A DNA stretch of 64,000 nucleotides from Streptomyces sp. Ru71 (GCF_002920535.1 NZ_PQSS01000032.1:17837-81836); one strand, 5' to 3'. Positions 8,039 through 16,658 are shown, counted from the first letter of the stretch. The notes: generated by a model not told the origin, from the sequence alone. Translations and numbers: made by a program.

Positions 8039-9325
8039 TCAGTGGGCGGTGGCCGCTTCATGGAAGCGGTCGCCGGGATGGACCGCTTCCCCGATGTGCT
8101 GAGGGATGTGAGTGATTTTGGGCGCTATCTTCAGCGTCGCGTCCAGCGCCCTTCCTCCCAGGCTCAGGGGATTGACATCGATCTTTCCTCCGGTGATGAG
8201 CTTGAGTCCCTTGGTGCCGATCATCTGCCCTTGGTGATAGCCCGCTTCCGCGAGCCCGGCCAGCCGGCTCATGGCACCACTCTCATGGGTGATGACGCCG
8301 ATCTTGCTGAACGTCCCACCGAGGACGACTTTCCTGCCGAACAGCGCCAGGCCGCCTTCCACCTTCCCGGCGAGGTCACCGGTCGCGAAGATGTTGCGGG
8401 CCCCCGCGGCGAGCTCCGCCCCCTTGAATCCCTTGCCGAACTCGGCGACGGCCCGTGCGGCCGCGACCTCCTTGCTCGCCACCTTGACGCCCTTGCCGAA
8501 GGCTCCGATACCGGGCAGAAGGCCCAAGGAGTCCAGGCCCAGGGTCATCCAGCTCACGTCGGCGCCGGCGGCCATGGCCAAGCCGTGCGACAGCAGAGCC
8601 AGACCACTCGTGAGGAGCGCGGCCGCGCCGAAGATGGCACCGAGCGGTTCGAACGGCAGCGTGATGATGGCCAGCAGGCCCAGGATGCCGCTCAGGTCGC
8701 TGAGCAGGTCACCGACCAACTTGATCAGATCGGCGTGGTCCTTGAGCCAGTCGGTCGTGGCATCCCACGCGTCCGCGATGCCGTGGCCGAGTTTGTCCCA
8801 GAAGCCGGGCTCGTCCGGCGCGATGTTGCCGGCTTTGTCGAGTTCCTTGCTGATCTGAGCCGCGGCTCGCCGGAAGCGGTCCTCCAGGTCGTGGACGTCA
8901 CGGATGACCTTGTCGACCGCCCCGGATGCCTTGCCGAGGTCGTCACTGCCCTCGCTGCCCGCCTTCGCCTTGGCGTCCGCCTCGGCACTGAGCTTTTCTC
9001 CGGCCGCCTTTTCCAGACGATCGGCCTCCGTCTGGAACTCCTGGAGCTGATTCGCCCATCGGTGCAGGGCGCGTGAGGCCTTGTCGAAGGAGCCGTGGCT
9101 CTTGCGGATCAGCGGGGTGACGTCCCTGCCGACGTACTCGACGAATGCGACCGCCGTCTTGCCCTTCCAGGCCCCGCACTCGATCTGTTCCAACTCACGC
9201 AGTGCTGTGCCGAGTTCACCGGCGAGAGCACCGAGTTTCTTGGCGAGATCGCGTGTGTCCTCGACGCTGCCGGGAGTCGGGTCCCAGCCGATGTGGGGAA
9301 AGGACGGACGCACCACGTCGCTCAC
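8039..9325 (-). CDS. WXG100-like, putative T7SS-secreted protein
   Basis: 428 residues. The N-terminal 100-130 residues are a helical hairpin with a W-x-G turn in ECGAWKGKTAVAF, the mark of ESX/type VII secretion substrates. A charged coiled coil follows (about 90-170), then a hydrophobic middle (about 205-275) that could cross or insert into a membrane. The C-terminal region, rich in Gly and Ile, has no toxin motif I recognise. Streptomyces genomes carry many such putative T7SS-secreted proteins. GTG 9325 overlaps the upstream stop by four bases (GTGA), indicating translational coupling. No immunity gene is obvious, though the two small unknowns downstream are candidates. Confidence 0.82.
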   Translation of the reverse strand: MSDVVRPSFPHIGWDPTPGSVEDTRDLAKKLGALAGELGTALRELEQIECGAWKGKTAVAFVEYVGRDVTPLIRKSHGSFDKASRALHRWANQLQEFQTEADRLEKAAGEKLSAEADAKAKAGSEGSDDLGKASGAVDKVIRDVHDLEDRFRRAAAQISKELDKAGNIAPDEPGFWDKLGHGIADAWDATTDWLKDHADLIKLVGDLLSDLSGILGLLAIITLPFEPLGAIFGAAALLTSGLALLSHGLAMAAGADVSWMTLGLDSLGLLPGIGAFGKGVKVASKEVAAARAVAEFGKGFKGAELAAGARNIFATGDLAGKVEGGLALFGRKVVLGGTFSKIGVITHESGAMSRLAGLAEAGYHQGQMIGTKGLKLITGGKIDVNPLSLGGRALDATLKIAPKITHIPQHIGEAVHPGDRFHEAATAH

Positions 9326-10380
9326 TCGCTGCTCCGATTGACGGACTGGACTTCCTGCACCACCACGTCCTGGTCAGTACCGAACGTGCCGGGCGGAAGG
9401 TCACCTCCCTGGCCGGTCGTGCTCGTCCAGCTGATCTTCCACGTGACGGTGGCCTGCAGTTTGTACGCCCCGCTCTCGGAGGAGCGCAGGTACTTGACTC
9501 CGCAAGGAGGCGTCCGGTCGGCATTGCCCCTGACATAGGGCTCCCCGATACGGCCGTCGTGGATCTGGCATTCCCCCGAGGCGGGGTACGTGACGGCGTC
9601 GCCCGTACCAGGCCGAATCCTCAGCGAAACGGGCTCGGCCGTGGTCGTCGCGCTGATGCCGAGCAGCGGTACGGAAGCGGTGACCGAAACCGGCTTGAAC
9701 TTGGCGGACTCCAGCCACGCCCATGTGGGAAGGTTCACTTTCGTGACGTTCCTCGGAGCGAGTTCCACCGTGGTGGAGGGAACCCGGATCTCGGCGTATG
9801 CGAGCTGTGCGAGCAACTCCGGGCTGATCGCCTGAGGAGTGTCAGCCGGTGGCGCTCCCCCGTCCTTCACCCAGAAGGGCATCTTGTCGCAGTCCTGGGA
9901 CGCCGGATCCGCTTCCCGGCCCTCAGTCACATATGAGTCCCACCAGTACCCCTTGCCTTCCTGGTCCTTGTTGAAGTCCTTGTAGGGGTCGCCGTTGACG
10001 AAGTAGTTCTGTGTCTTCAGTGCCCACTCATGGCTGGGCGAGCTGCTCATCCAGACCTGACGCATCTGCGATTCGAGCTGCTTGGGCGTGTACTTCGGCG
10101 CGTAGTAGCAGGCGGGCGGCGTCCAGGATGTCGTCGACGTGACAGAGCCGACGGACCGGCCGCCGCCGTTCTTCGAGCGATCGAACACGACAGCACCCGT
10201 GACGGCTGCCGAAAGGGTGTCGCCCTTGGCATGGCCGGAAGCGCTCGCATCCCCGGCTGAGCCCGGATCACCGCCGAGGGAACCGCCTGGAGGCTCCTGG
10301 GTTGCCAGCGCACCGGGAGCCGAGCACAGAAAGGTCGCTCCGGCGACGACACTGATCACGACGAGCCGGAGCGCCTTCAT
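9322..10380 (-). CDS. secreted protein of T7SS-like operon
   Basis: 352 residues with a classical signal peptide (MKALRLVVISVVAGATFL, then CSAPGALATQ). The mature part contains several Cys (PPACYYAP, SQDCDK, GECQIHDG, TPPCGVKY) compatible with disulfides and an Ig-like, all-beta C-terminal half (KLQATVTWKISWTST). Probably extracytoplasmic and cell-surface associated; no enzymatic motif seen. ATG 10380 overlaps the stop of the upstream lipoprotein gene by four bases (ATGA), and its own stop overlaps the next GTG, so all are translated together. Confidence 0.8.
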   Translation of the reverse strand: MKALRLVVISVVAGATFLCSAPGALATQEPPGGSLGGDPGSAGDASASGHAKGDTLSAAVTGAVVFDRSKNGGGRSVGSVTSTTSWTPPACYYAPKYTPKQLESQMRQVWMSSSPSHEWALKTQNYFVNGDPYKDFNKDQEGKGYWWDSYVTEGREADPASQDCDKMPFWVKDGGAPPADTPQAISPELLAQLAYAEIRVPSTTVELAPRNVTKVNLPTWAWLESAKFKPVSVTASVPLLGISATTTAEPVSLRIRPGTGDAVTYPASGECQIHDGRIGEPYVRGNADRTPPCGVKYLRSSESGAYKLQATVTWKISWTSTTGQGGDLPPGTFGTDQDVVVQEVQSVNRSSE

Positions 10381-11030
10381 GACGGCTGGCACCCCGCAGC
10401 ACCGCGGGCGGATGTGATCTTCACGAGTTCCCAGACGCCCAGCTTGTTCTTCGTCATCTGAGCGGTGTAGGCGACGTAACTGTCCTTGGTGACCTTCGTT
10501 CCCTTGACCTCGCCGGTCTTGATGACCTTGCTGTAGCCCTTGCTCTCGTCTCCGCAGTAGCCGATCGACGCGCTGCTGTCCGACTTCACCTTCACGACGC
10601 GGTCGAAGTAGCGGACGGTGCCCGTCACCGTCCAGCCCGCGTCCTTGAACTGCTCCACCCACCGCTGAGCGGCCACGGCGCCCTCACCCTCCGTATAGAA
10701 CTCCAGAGCGGGGAGCCGAGGATTCTGAGCGACGATTGCCGCATTCAACGCGCGGATGAAGTCCGCGTTGTCTCTCAGGACCGCGTCCTGGACGGGATCG
10801 CCGGCCTGTTCAGGGGTGAAGGACAGCTTCACGTCCGAGGGGAGCGTGATCTCCGGACGCTTCCCCGTGGCGGACGGGCTGCTGCTTGGCGCGGCGGATG
10901 CGCTGCCCGAGTCAGCACCCGCGATCTTGTCGTTGGCGTCCGACCCGCCGTCACCGCCTCCGCAGGCGGTCAGCAGAAGGGCCGCTGACGCGGTGAGTAC
11001 AACCGTCGCGAGCCTGGCAGGGCGATTCAC
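10377..11030 (-). CDS. lipoprotein, first gene of the T7SS-like operon
   Basis: 217 residues with a lipoprotein signal: a hydrophobic core, then LLLTAC, where the Cys would be lipidated, followed by a Gly/Ser/Asp-rich linker. The mature domain resembles an NTF2/LppX-like small cone (QRWVEQFKDAGWTVTGTVRYF) that could bind a ligand or partner protein. No specific function assignable. It is the first cistron of the coupled series running down to 6452. It diverges from the DUF192 gene across about 170 bases that must hold both promoters. Confidence 0.82.
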   Translation of the reverse strand: MNRPARLATVVLTASAALLLTACGGGDGGSDANDKIAGADSGSASAAPSSSPSATGKRPEITLPSDVKLSFTPEQAGDPVQDAVLRDNADFIRALNAAIVAQNPRLPALEFYTEGEGAVAAQRWVEQFKDAGWTVTGTVRYFDRVVKVKSDSSASIGYCGDESKGYSKVIKTGEVKGTKVTKDSYVAYTAQMTKNKLGVWELVKITSARGAAGCQPS

Positions 11031-11199
11031 TCGTGACTCCAGGTGGCACTAGAGGTCTCTTGATCAGCCAAACGCTATCCAGCGGGTGGGGACGGCACCA
11101 ACCCTCCCCTTTGCGATCACGAAGAATCGGCCACGGACCGTGCGTTCCGAATGGGTCGGTCATGGGCAGCCTGCGACACGACAGGAAGGGTGGTGCCAC

Positions 11200-11571
11200 G
11201 TGGGACTGGTCATGCGGGACGGCCGCGGACAGCTGGTGATAGGGGAGCCCCCGGAAACAACAACGGTGCCGCTGGAGATCGCGGCCTCGTTGAGGGCTCG
11301 TACGAAGGGGCTGCTGGGGCGGGACTCGATCGACGGGGCGATGCTGCTGTCGCCTGCCGGCAGCGTGCACACCTTCGGCATGCGGATGCCCATCGACGTG
11401 GCCTATCTCGACCGTGGCCTGCGGGTCATCGCCGTACGGACCATGCCGCCGGGGCGGCTCGGGCGGCCCCGGCTTCGGGCTCGGCACGTGCTGGAGGCGG
11501 AGGCCGGTGCGATGGCCCGGTGGGGGGTTCGGGTGGGTGTGCGGGTCAGCTTTCCGAGCGGGGGAAGCTGA
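11200..11571 (+). CDS. DUF192 family protein
   Basis: 123 residues from GTG 11200, which has AGGAAGGG 9 bases upstream; the frame is open further left but without coding character. The family core is clear: RARTKGLLGRDSIDGAMLL, then HTFGMRMPIDVAYLD, with the conserved F-x-M-x-x-x-I-D signature. DUF192 proteins are small beta-barrels of unknown function. Members are often secreted, but this one has no signal peptide. Its last 26 bases overlap the end of the convergent OmpA-like gene. Confidence 0.88.
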   Translation: MGLVMRDGRGQLVIGEPPETTTVPLEIAASLRARTKGLLGRDSIDGAMLLSPAGSVHTFGMRMPIDVAYLDRGLRVIAVRTMPPGRLGRPRLRARHVLEAEAGAMARWGVRVGVRVSFPSGGS

Positions 11572-12166
11572 CCTCGACGCGGCGGTTCTTGCGGCGGCCC
11601 TCCTCCGTGGCGTTCGAGGCGATCGGGTAGTCCTCGCCGTAGCCGCGGACCTCGAAGGTGACGTTCGGGTCGTTCAGGTCGTCGTCCAAGGCGTCCTGTA
11701 CGGCGTTGGCGCGCTGGCGGGACAGGACGTCGCCGTGGGCGGCGGAGCCGAGGTTGTCCGTGAAGCCGAAGACGCGGATGCGGGTGGCGTTCTGCTTCTT
11801 GATCTCCTCGGCGATGGCGGCGATGCGGGCCCTCGCGTCCGGGCTGAGCTTGGCGCTGTCCTTGCCGAACAGCACCTCGGCCTGCAGGGCGAACTTCACG
11901 TCCGCGTTGGTGTCCTCACGGCGTTCGTCTCCCGACTGGTCCTCCACGACCGACTTGATGTCCAGCACCTTCGGCGCGGCCAGCGTGGCCCCTTCGGGGA
12001 GCTTGAGATCGGGATCGTCCGCATCGACCCGCACGGGCGCGGCGGCGGTGGCCTCGGTACCGGGCGGAACACTCGGGGCGTCGTCGGCGTGGGCCGTGGG
12101 GGTGGTGAGGAGGAGGACGGCGGCGGTGAGAGCGAGGGTTCGGGGGAGGGACATGGGCCGCCTCAA
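11546..12166 (-). CDS. OmpA-family protein at the end of the Tad locus
   Basis: 206 residues. Signal peptide (MSLPRTLALTAAVLLLTTPT, then AHAD). The C-terminal half (about 100-206) is an OmpA-like peptidoglycan-binding domain: VLFGKDSAKLSPDARARIA, then RVFGFTDNLGSAAHGDVLS, with the TDN-G and LS-R-AN-V motifs that bind diaminopimelate. It would anchor the pilus machinery, or the lipoprotein encoded next to it, to the cell wall. Start ATG at 12154 or GTG 12166; its first codons overlap the preceding lipoprotein stop at 12163. Confidence 0.85.
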   Translation of the reverse strand: MRRPMSLPRTLALTAAVLLLTTPTAHADDAPSVPPGTEATAAAPVRVDADDPDLKLPEGATLAAPKVLDIKSVVEDQSGDERREDTNADVKFALQAEVLFGKDSAKLSPDARARIAAIAEEIKKQNATRIRVFGFTDNLGSAAHGDVLSRQRANAVQDALDDDLNDPNVTFEVRGYGEDYPIASNATEEGRRKNRRVEVSFPRSES

Positions 12167-12729
12167 CCCGAGATCTGGATGGTGGCGGGCGCGAACATCG
12201 GCAGTTGGAAGACCACTTCGGTGACGTCTGCCGGCGGGGCAGGGAACTGAAGGAACACCGGGATGGATTCGCCGGACCTGACGGTCGCGATGCCCGTCGT
12301 CGTGAGGGGGCGTCCCTCCGTGTCGCGCAGTACGTAGTACCGCTTCTTGCCCTTGGAGTCGACAAGTGTGGCTCCACCTAGCGACCGGCCGTGCCGCAAC
12401 ACCTCTGTCTCATCGCCACTGAGCTGCGCAGGGATCACGGCGGACTTGCCGCTGTCGTTCTTCAGCCCGCCGCTGACCGTGACGAAGCCGCCGGAGTCGC
12501 GCTGGGCCGAGGTGATCTGAAGCATCAGCCCGTCCGGCCCCTTCAACTCGGCGAGAGGTGTGTCCGACTGGCCCTCCTGCGTACTCGCTCGGGGGCCGCC
12601 GCCCCGTGGTGCTGACGCGGATGCAGAGCCGACCGGCTTCTTACCGTCGCCGCCATCGCTGCAGCCGGCCACGCCGACTGCCAGACCGATGGCCACCGCC
12701 AGCGCGGCCGTCCCCCTGCGCATGCTCAT
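12163..12729 (-). CDS. lipoprotein of the Tad locus
   Basis: 188 residues from ATG 12729 (GGAGGGGG upstream; a second ATG lies two codons on). Lipobox in VGVAGCSDGG, with the Cys at about 22. A Ser/Gly/Ala linker is followed by one all-beta domain (MLQITSAQRDSGGFVTVSGG) that fits an Ig-like fold seen in extracytoplasmic partners of pilus and OmpA proteins. It sits between the TadG-like gene and the OmpA-like gene and overlaps the latter by four bases, so it very likely works with it at the cell envelope. Precise role unknown. Confidence 0.82.
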   Translation of the reverse strand: MSMRRGTAALAVAIGLAVGVAGCSDGGDGKKPVGSASASAPRGGGPRASTQEGQSDTPLAELKGPDGLMLQITSAQRDSGGFVTVSGGLKNDSGKSAVIPAQLSGDETEVLRHGRSLGGATLVDSKGKKRYYVLRDTEGRPLTTTGIATVRSGESIPVFLQFPAPPADVTEVVFQLPMFAPATIQISG

Positions 12730-12763
12730 AGCTCTGCTTCCCCCTCCACTCGTCGTTCGCTGC

Positions 12764-13357
12764 TCATTCGGCCAGATGGACGTCGAAGAGGTCCTGCGGC
12801 TCGGGGAGGCCCGCCGGATCGTCCAGGTCGATGTCCCAGTCGCGGCCATCCTTGCAACTGAGCTGGGGCAGGACGTCGTCTTTAGCTCCCTCGGCAGGAG
12901 GCTGCACCGCGCAGAGCGGCTCGATCACTGCTTTGGCAGACGCCTTCGCATGCTGGTCCTCCGTATGCGGGACGATGGACCGCCCGACCGAATCGTTGGT
13001 CTTGACCTCGACTTCGTAACTCAGCGGTCCTGGCTCGCACAGTTCCACAGAGGCGTCGTTCTGCGCGGCCAGCTCGTATGCCCGCGTACAGGACGTGGGG
13101 GTCCCGACGTCTCCGTGGAGGATTGCCTGCCATGCGGTCGGGTCGTGCAGCTTCTCCACCCACAGGTCCACGAACTGGTCCCTGGTGTCCTGGGCCGCTG
13201 CGAGCGCCGCAGCATCCGCTGCCGTCTGGGCGTCGTTCCTCTTCGCCGCGGCCTGGCCGACCGCGAGGTAAGCGAACGCAAGCAGGAGCAGGCCCCCCAC
13301 CACCGTGATGTAGATGGGAAAGGCCTGCCCCGCGTCGCCGTACCTACAGCGACGCAT
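12764..13357 (-). CDS. TadG-like pilus-assembly protein (minor pseudopilin)
   Basis: 197 residues. One N-terminal transmembrane helix follows a short Arg-rich leader ending in GDAGQAFPIY, then the Tad helix (QTAADAAALAAAQ). TadE/TadG proteins are minor pilins assembled at the Flp pilus base. Unlike the other pilin-like genes here, residue +5 after the G-Q cleavage point is Ile rather than Glu, so prepilin-peptidase processing or assembly by salt bridge may not apply. ATG 13357 overlaps the Flp pilin stop by one base (TGATG). Confidence 0.8.
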   Translation of the reverse strand: MRRCRYGDAGQAFPIYITVVGGLLLLAFAYLAVGQAAAKRNDAQTAADAAALAAAQDTRDQFVDLWVEKLHDPTAWQAILHGDVGTPTSCTRAYELAAQNDASVELCEPGPLSYEVEVKTNDSVGRSIVPHTEDQHAKASAKAVIEPLCAVQPPAEGAKDDVLPQLSCKDGRDWDIDLDDPAGLPEPQDLFDVHLAE

Positions 13358-13533
13358 CAGCCGTTGCCGACGACCTCGTTGATCTTGTCCGTGATCGCAT
13401 TGAAAATCGTCTGCCCGATGTCCGTACCCGTGATCGCCAACACGATGGCGACCACGACCGCGATGATGCCCAGATACTCCACCGCCGTCTGGCCCCTGTC
13501 GTCGTGGGCCATGCGGGTGATCCAGTTGCTCAT
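13357..13533 (-). CDS. flp: Flp-family type IVb pilin
   Basis: 58 residues from ATG 13533, with GAGGGGAG upstream. Prepilin motif G-QTAVEYLG (E at +5, Y at +6), the exact signature for a Flp pilin cut by a TadV-type peptidase, then a 20-residue hydrophobic helix (IIAVVVAIVLAI) and a polar tail. This is the main pilus subunit. No TadV/prepilin peptidase gene lies in the window, so the enzyme must be encoded elsewhere. It is transcribed after the two-component system and is followed by the TadG-like gene with a one-base overlap. Confidence 0.88.
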   Translation of the reverse strand: MSNWITRMAHDDRGQTAVEYLGIIAVVVAIVLAITGTDIGQTIFNAITDKINEVVGNG

Positions 13534-13620
13534 GGTGCTCCCCTCTGTCGGCCCCGGCACCGTAGAGCCCACCGCCCCGCCGCTTCGAGGGTCCGTGGGC
13601 CCAAATGCGGGCCCAGGCGT

Positions 13621-14349
13621 TCACCTCGGCTCCCGGGGGGCCGTGCCCAGCCACTTCGCCGTCGCCTCCGCGCGGCTGGTGCTGTGCAGCTTGGCGAAGA
13701 TGCGGTTGATGTGGTTCTTGACCGTCTTCTCGCTGATGAAGCAGGCCGCGGCGATCTGCTGGTTCGTCAGGCCCGAGGCGATGAGGTCCATGATCTCCGC
13801 TTCCCTGGTGCTGAGTTGGGCACCCCATGACCTCGACTGTCCCATGGATGGTTGCAGTTGTGAAGAGGATGGGGTGCGTGCGGGTGCATTTTGGGACACC
13901 GACGGGGTGTTGCCGTGTGCAGTCGCACTTGAAGCGCTCCGTAGATGGCCCAGCAGCGCCTCCGTCGCCGTCGGAGACGTGTGCGGGCGGCCTCGGCTCG
14001 CGTCTCTCACCGCTGCCAGCAGTTGGTCCACCGTGAAGTCGCCGTGCACCAGGTAGCCGGCCGCGCCCCTGCGCAGGGCCTCCAGCGTGGTCTCCGGTTC
14101 GCCGCTGTAGGTGAGCATGAGGACCGGGGCCAGCGGGGTCAGGTGCGGCAGGGCCGTCAGGCCGTCGACGCCGGGCATGTGGACGTCCAGGAGGATGACG
14201 TCCGGGTGGTGCCGGTGTGCCGCCTGCTGAGCCTGGCGGCCGTCCGACGCCTCCGCGACGACCGTGATGTCGTCGTGGCCGGACAGGAGTGCCGCAAGGC
14301 CCGCGCGGACCACCGGGTTGTCGTCCGCGATCAGCACACGCAGGGGCAT
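13621..14349 (-). CDS. NarL/LuxR-family response regulator of the Tad locus
   Basis: 242 residues. Receiver domain (1-120) with phospho-acceptor D55 in VILLDVHMPG, preceded by the acidic pocket ADD at 8-10. The C-terminal LuxR-type HTH (about 180-235: LSTREAEIMDLIASGLTNQQ) binds DNA. The linker (about 130-175) is unusually long, Ser/Gln-rich and lower in GC than the rest of the gene. ATG 14349 overlaps the kinase stop (TCA) by one base, so the pair is translationally coupled. It most likely controls the surrounding pilus operon. Confidence 0.92.
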   Translation of the reverse strand: MPLRVLIADDNPVVRAGLAALLSGHDDITVVAEASDGRQAQQAAHRHHPDVILLDVHMPGVDGLTALPHLTPLAPVLMLTYSGEPETTLEALRRGAAGYLVHGDFTVDQLLAAVRDASRGRPHTSPTATEALLGHLRSASSATAHGNTPSVSQNAPARTPSSSQLQPSMGQSRSWGAQLSTREAEIMDLIASGLTNQQIAAACFISEKTVKNHINRIFAKLHSTSRAEATAKWLGTAPREPR

Positions 14350-15746
14350 CAGGCCGCCTCCCGGGGCGGGGACACGGGGAGTTCCACGCTGATCAGCGTG
14401 CCCCGCGCCCGGTCGCCGTGGCCGAGGTGGAGGCGGGCGCCGATGGACGCGGCGCGTTCGGCCATGCCGAGGAGGCCGAAGTGGCCTCGGGTGCGCAGAT
14501 GCTCCAGGGCCGTGTCCGGGGGCAGGCCTCGGCCGTCGTCGTGGATCGTCATGCGGAGGTGGTTTCCGTGCAGGGCCGCCCGGACGTCGATCCGGGTGGG
14601 GTCCGCGTGGCGGTGGGCGTTCTCCAGGGCCTCTTCGGCGATCTTGAGGAGCTGGCGGGTCGTCGCGGGCGGGAGGGGGACGGGTGAGGCGGCGCCGCTG
14701 TACACGGCCGGGATGCCCGTGCGGATGGTGAAGTCCTCGGTGCGGGCCGCCAGTTCTCGGAGGAAGTCCAGGTCCGGCGGTTGCTCCCGGCGCAGATCCG
14801 TCAGCAGGGCCCGGGTCTCCGTGGCGGCCCGGCGGGCGGAGCGGGCGATCAGTTCCGCCTGGCGGCCGATGACCGCCGGGTCCGTACGCGGGCTGCTCGC
14901 CGACGCCGCGAGGCCCGCCGCCGCCAGGGCCACGCCGTGCAGGGTCTTGGCCACCGAGTCGTGCATCTCGCGGGCGAGCCGGGCGCGCTCGGCGTCCGCC
15001 GCCTCCCGTGCGGCCAGGCGGGACCTGGCCTCGGTCAGGGCCTCCGTCGCTGCGCCGAAGCGGAGGAGGAGGTTGCGCAGGGTGGAGCCGAGGGCGCCGG
15101 TCACCACGCACAGGCCGGGGAGGAGGAGGGCCTCGGCGGGATTGCCGTGCAGGTCGTGGGCCGTGGCGTGGACGAGGAGGAGGATCAGGGACTGCAGGCT
15201 CGCGAAGCAGGCCGCGCCGCGCCAGCTGTAGACGATGCCGGCGAGCAGCGGGGTGCAGACGCTGACGTAGGCGAGGGTGGTGTCGGGGCCGGCGGAGATC
15301 AGCAGGAGGGAGCCGAAGAGGGTGTCGACGGCGAGGAGGGTGGGGTGGCGCAGGAGGAGGGGGCCGAAGCGTTCCCAGTCCCGGAAGAGGGCGTAGGAGG
15401 CCATGAAGGTGACGACCACGGCCGCGCCTACCAGGCGGGTGCCCCAGCCGGGGGCGGCGTTGAGGAGGGCGGCGGGGGCGGCGAGGGCGATCATGGCGAG
15501 GCGGAAGCCGAAGACCTGGCGGCACATCGCTTGTAGGGCGTTGCGTTCGGGTGCGGGTGCGGGTGCGGGTGCGTGGGTGGGCACGCGGCCTTCGGCCGCG
15601 TCGGGGTTCCCACCCGCACCACCCGTACAACTTTCGTTGTCGGGTGCGGGTGGCCCCGGTGGGGCCTGCTCGCCGTCGGCGGCTTTCCCGCCGTACGGCG
15701 GCCATGGCCGCCGGCCGTGTCGTGGCCTGTTCTCCGTCAGCGCCAT
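14349..15746 (-). CDS. sensor histidine kinase, NarL type, of the Tad locus
   Basis: 465 residues. A Pro/Ala-rich N-terminus (1-72) is followed by about six transmembrane helices (80-225) with short loops, suggesting membrane or envelope sensing. The HisKA_3 dimerisation helix has the phospho-acceptor H262 in LAREMHDSVAKTLHG, and the C-terminal HATPase has GRGLPPDTALEH. ATG 15746 has a strong ribosome site (GGGAGGGGAG). The N-terminal part contains an ACCCGC-rich repeat also found in intergenic DNA, so residues 1-72 may be a repeat insertion; GTG 15584 is an alternative start. Confidence 0.9.
   Translation of the reverse strand: MALTENRPRHGRRPWPPYGGKAADGEQAPPGPPAPDNESCTGGAGGNPDAAEGRVPTHAPAPAPAPERNALQAMCRQVFGFRLAMIALAAPAALLNAAPGWGTRLVGAAVVVTFMASYALFRDWERFGPLLLRHPTLLAVDTLFGSLLLISAGPDTTLAYVSVCTPLLAGIVYSWRGAACFASLQSLILLLVHATAHDLHGNPAEALLLPGLCVVTGALGSTLRNLLLRFGAATEALTEARSRLAAREAADAERARLAREMHDSVAKTLHGVALAAAGLAASASSPRTDPAVIGRQAELIARSARRAATETRALLTDLRREQPPDLDFLRELAARTEDFTIRTGIPAVYSGAASPVPLPPATTRQLLKIAEEALENAHRHADPTRIDVRAALHGNHLRMTIHDDGRGLPPDTALEHLRTRGHFGLLGMAERAASIGARLHLGHGDRARGTLISVELPVSPPREAA
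15546..15680. repeat. GCGGGTG-rich repeat with a hairpin inside the kinase gene
   Basis: Four tandem GGGTGC units start the stretch, followed by a GC-rich hairpin (GCGGCCTTCGGCCGC) and GGGTGCGGGTGG. The same GCGGGTGCGGGTG motif precedes the dispersed 23-bp repeats at 37111 and 39893. Confidence 0.45.
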
Positions 15747-15758
15747 CTCCCCTCCCCC

Positions 15759-16646
15759 CTACTCCCCCGTGATCGAGCCGAAGTCCGTGCCCGAGCCCAG
15801 GAGCAGGCCTGCGCCCAGGAGCAGCATCGTCGCCGGGACCATGAACGTCGTGATCATCAGCGTGGCCCGCGGCACCGCACGGGCCGCCTTGCGGCGGGCG
15901 TTCTGCGCGTCCGTGCGGCGCATGTCCTTGGCGATGGAGACCAGCGTGTCCACGATCGGGGCGCCCAGCTCCTCGCCCTGCTGCAGGGCCGTGACGAACA
16001 TGGCGACCTGCTCGGAGTCGTTGCGGCGGCGCAGTTCCGCGAAGGCCTCGCGGCGGCTCATGCCGAGGTCCATCTGGCGCAGGGTGATGCGGATCTCGTC
16101 GGCCCAGGGGCCCTCGTAGCGTGAGGCGACCCGGTCCAGGGCCTGGCGGAAGCCGAGGCCGGCGCTGACGACGACGGCGAGGACGTCGAGGAAGTCCGGC
16201 AGGGTGCGTTCGATGACGTCCTTGCGGACACGGATCGCCGCCCAGATGCCGACCTCCGTCCAGACCGCGCCGAAGGCCAGCAGCAGCAGGGCGATCAGGT
16301 ACTGGCCGCGCAGCAGGAAGACCAGGAAGCCGGTGGCGCCCAGCGCGCCGTAGACCGCTCTGCGGGCCGCGTAGCGGTCCAGGGTGAGGCCGCCGGGGTT
16401 GCCGGCCAGGTCGATCTTGCGTCGGTAGCGGGCGACGAGCCGGGGGCCCATCAGGCGCAGTACGGCGGGGGCGTACCGCATGCCCATGCGGTCGATGAGG
16501 GAGTCCACCGCGCCGGTGCGGGTGGAGCCGACCTCCAGGGCGAGGGCGAGGTCGGTGGGGAGTTTCGCCTCCGAGCGGTACATGCGGATGCCGGTGAAGA
16601 CGCCCGCCACGCTCAGCGCCATCAGCAGTGCCAGTCCGAGTGCCAT
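15759..16646 (-). CDS. tadC: TadC-like inner-membrane platform protein (GspF family)
   Basis: 295 residues. Type II secretion F/TadC fold with TM helices at the N-terminus, about 105-130, and at the C-terminus (MITTFMVPATMLLLGAG). The cytoplasmic helical domain carries FRQALDRVASRYEGPWADE. Together with TadB it forms the membrane platform on which the TadA ATPase works. It lies 12 bases after the TadB stop and 12 bases before the kinase start, so it is within the operon. Confidence 0.9.
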   Translation of the reverse strand: MALGLALLMALSVAGVFTGIRMYRSEAKLPTDLALALEVGSTRTGAVDSLIDRMGMRYAPAVLRLMGPRLVARYRRKIDLAGNPGGLTLDRYAARRAVYGALGATGFLVFLLRGQYLIALLLLAFGAVWTEVGIWAAIRVRKDVIERTLPDFLDVLAVVVSAGLGFRQALDRVASRYEGPWADEIRITLRQMDLGMSRREAFAELRRRNDSEQVAMFVTALQQGEELGAPIVDTLVSIAKDMRRTDAQNARRKAARAVPRATLMITTFMVPATMLLLGAGLLLGSGTDFGSITGE

Positions 16647-16658
16647 GCCGCCTCCTGC

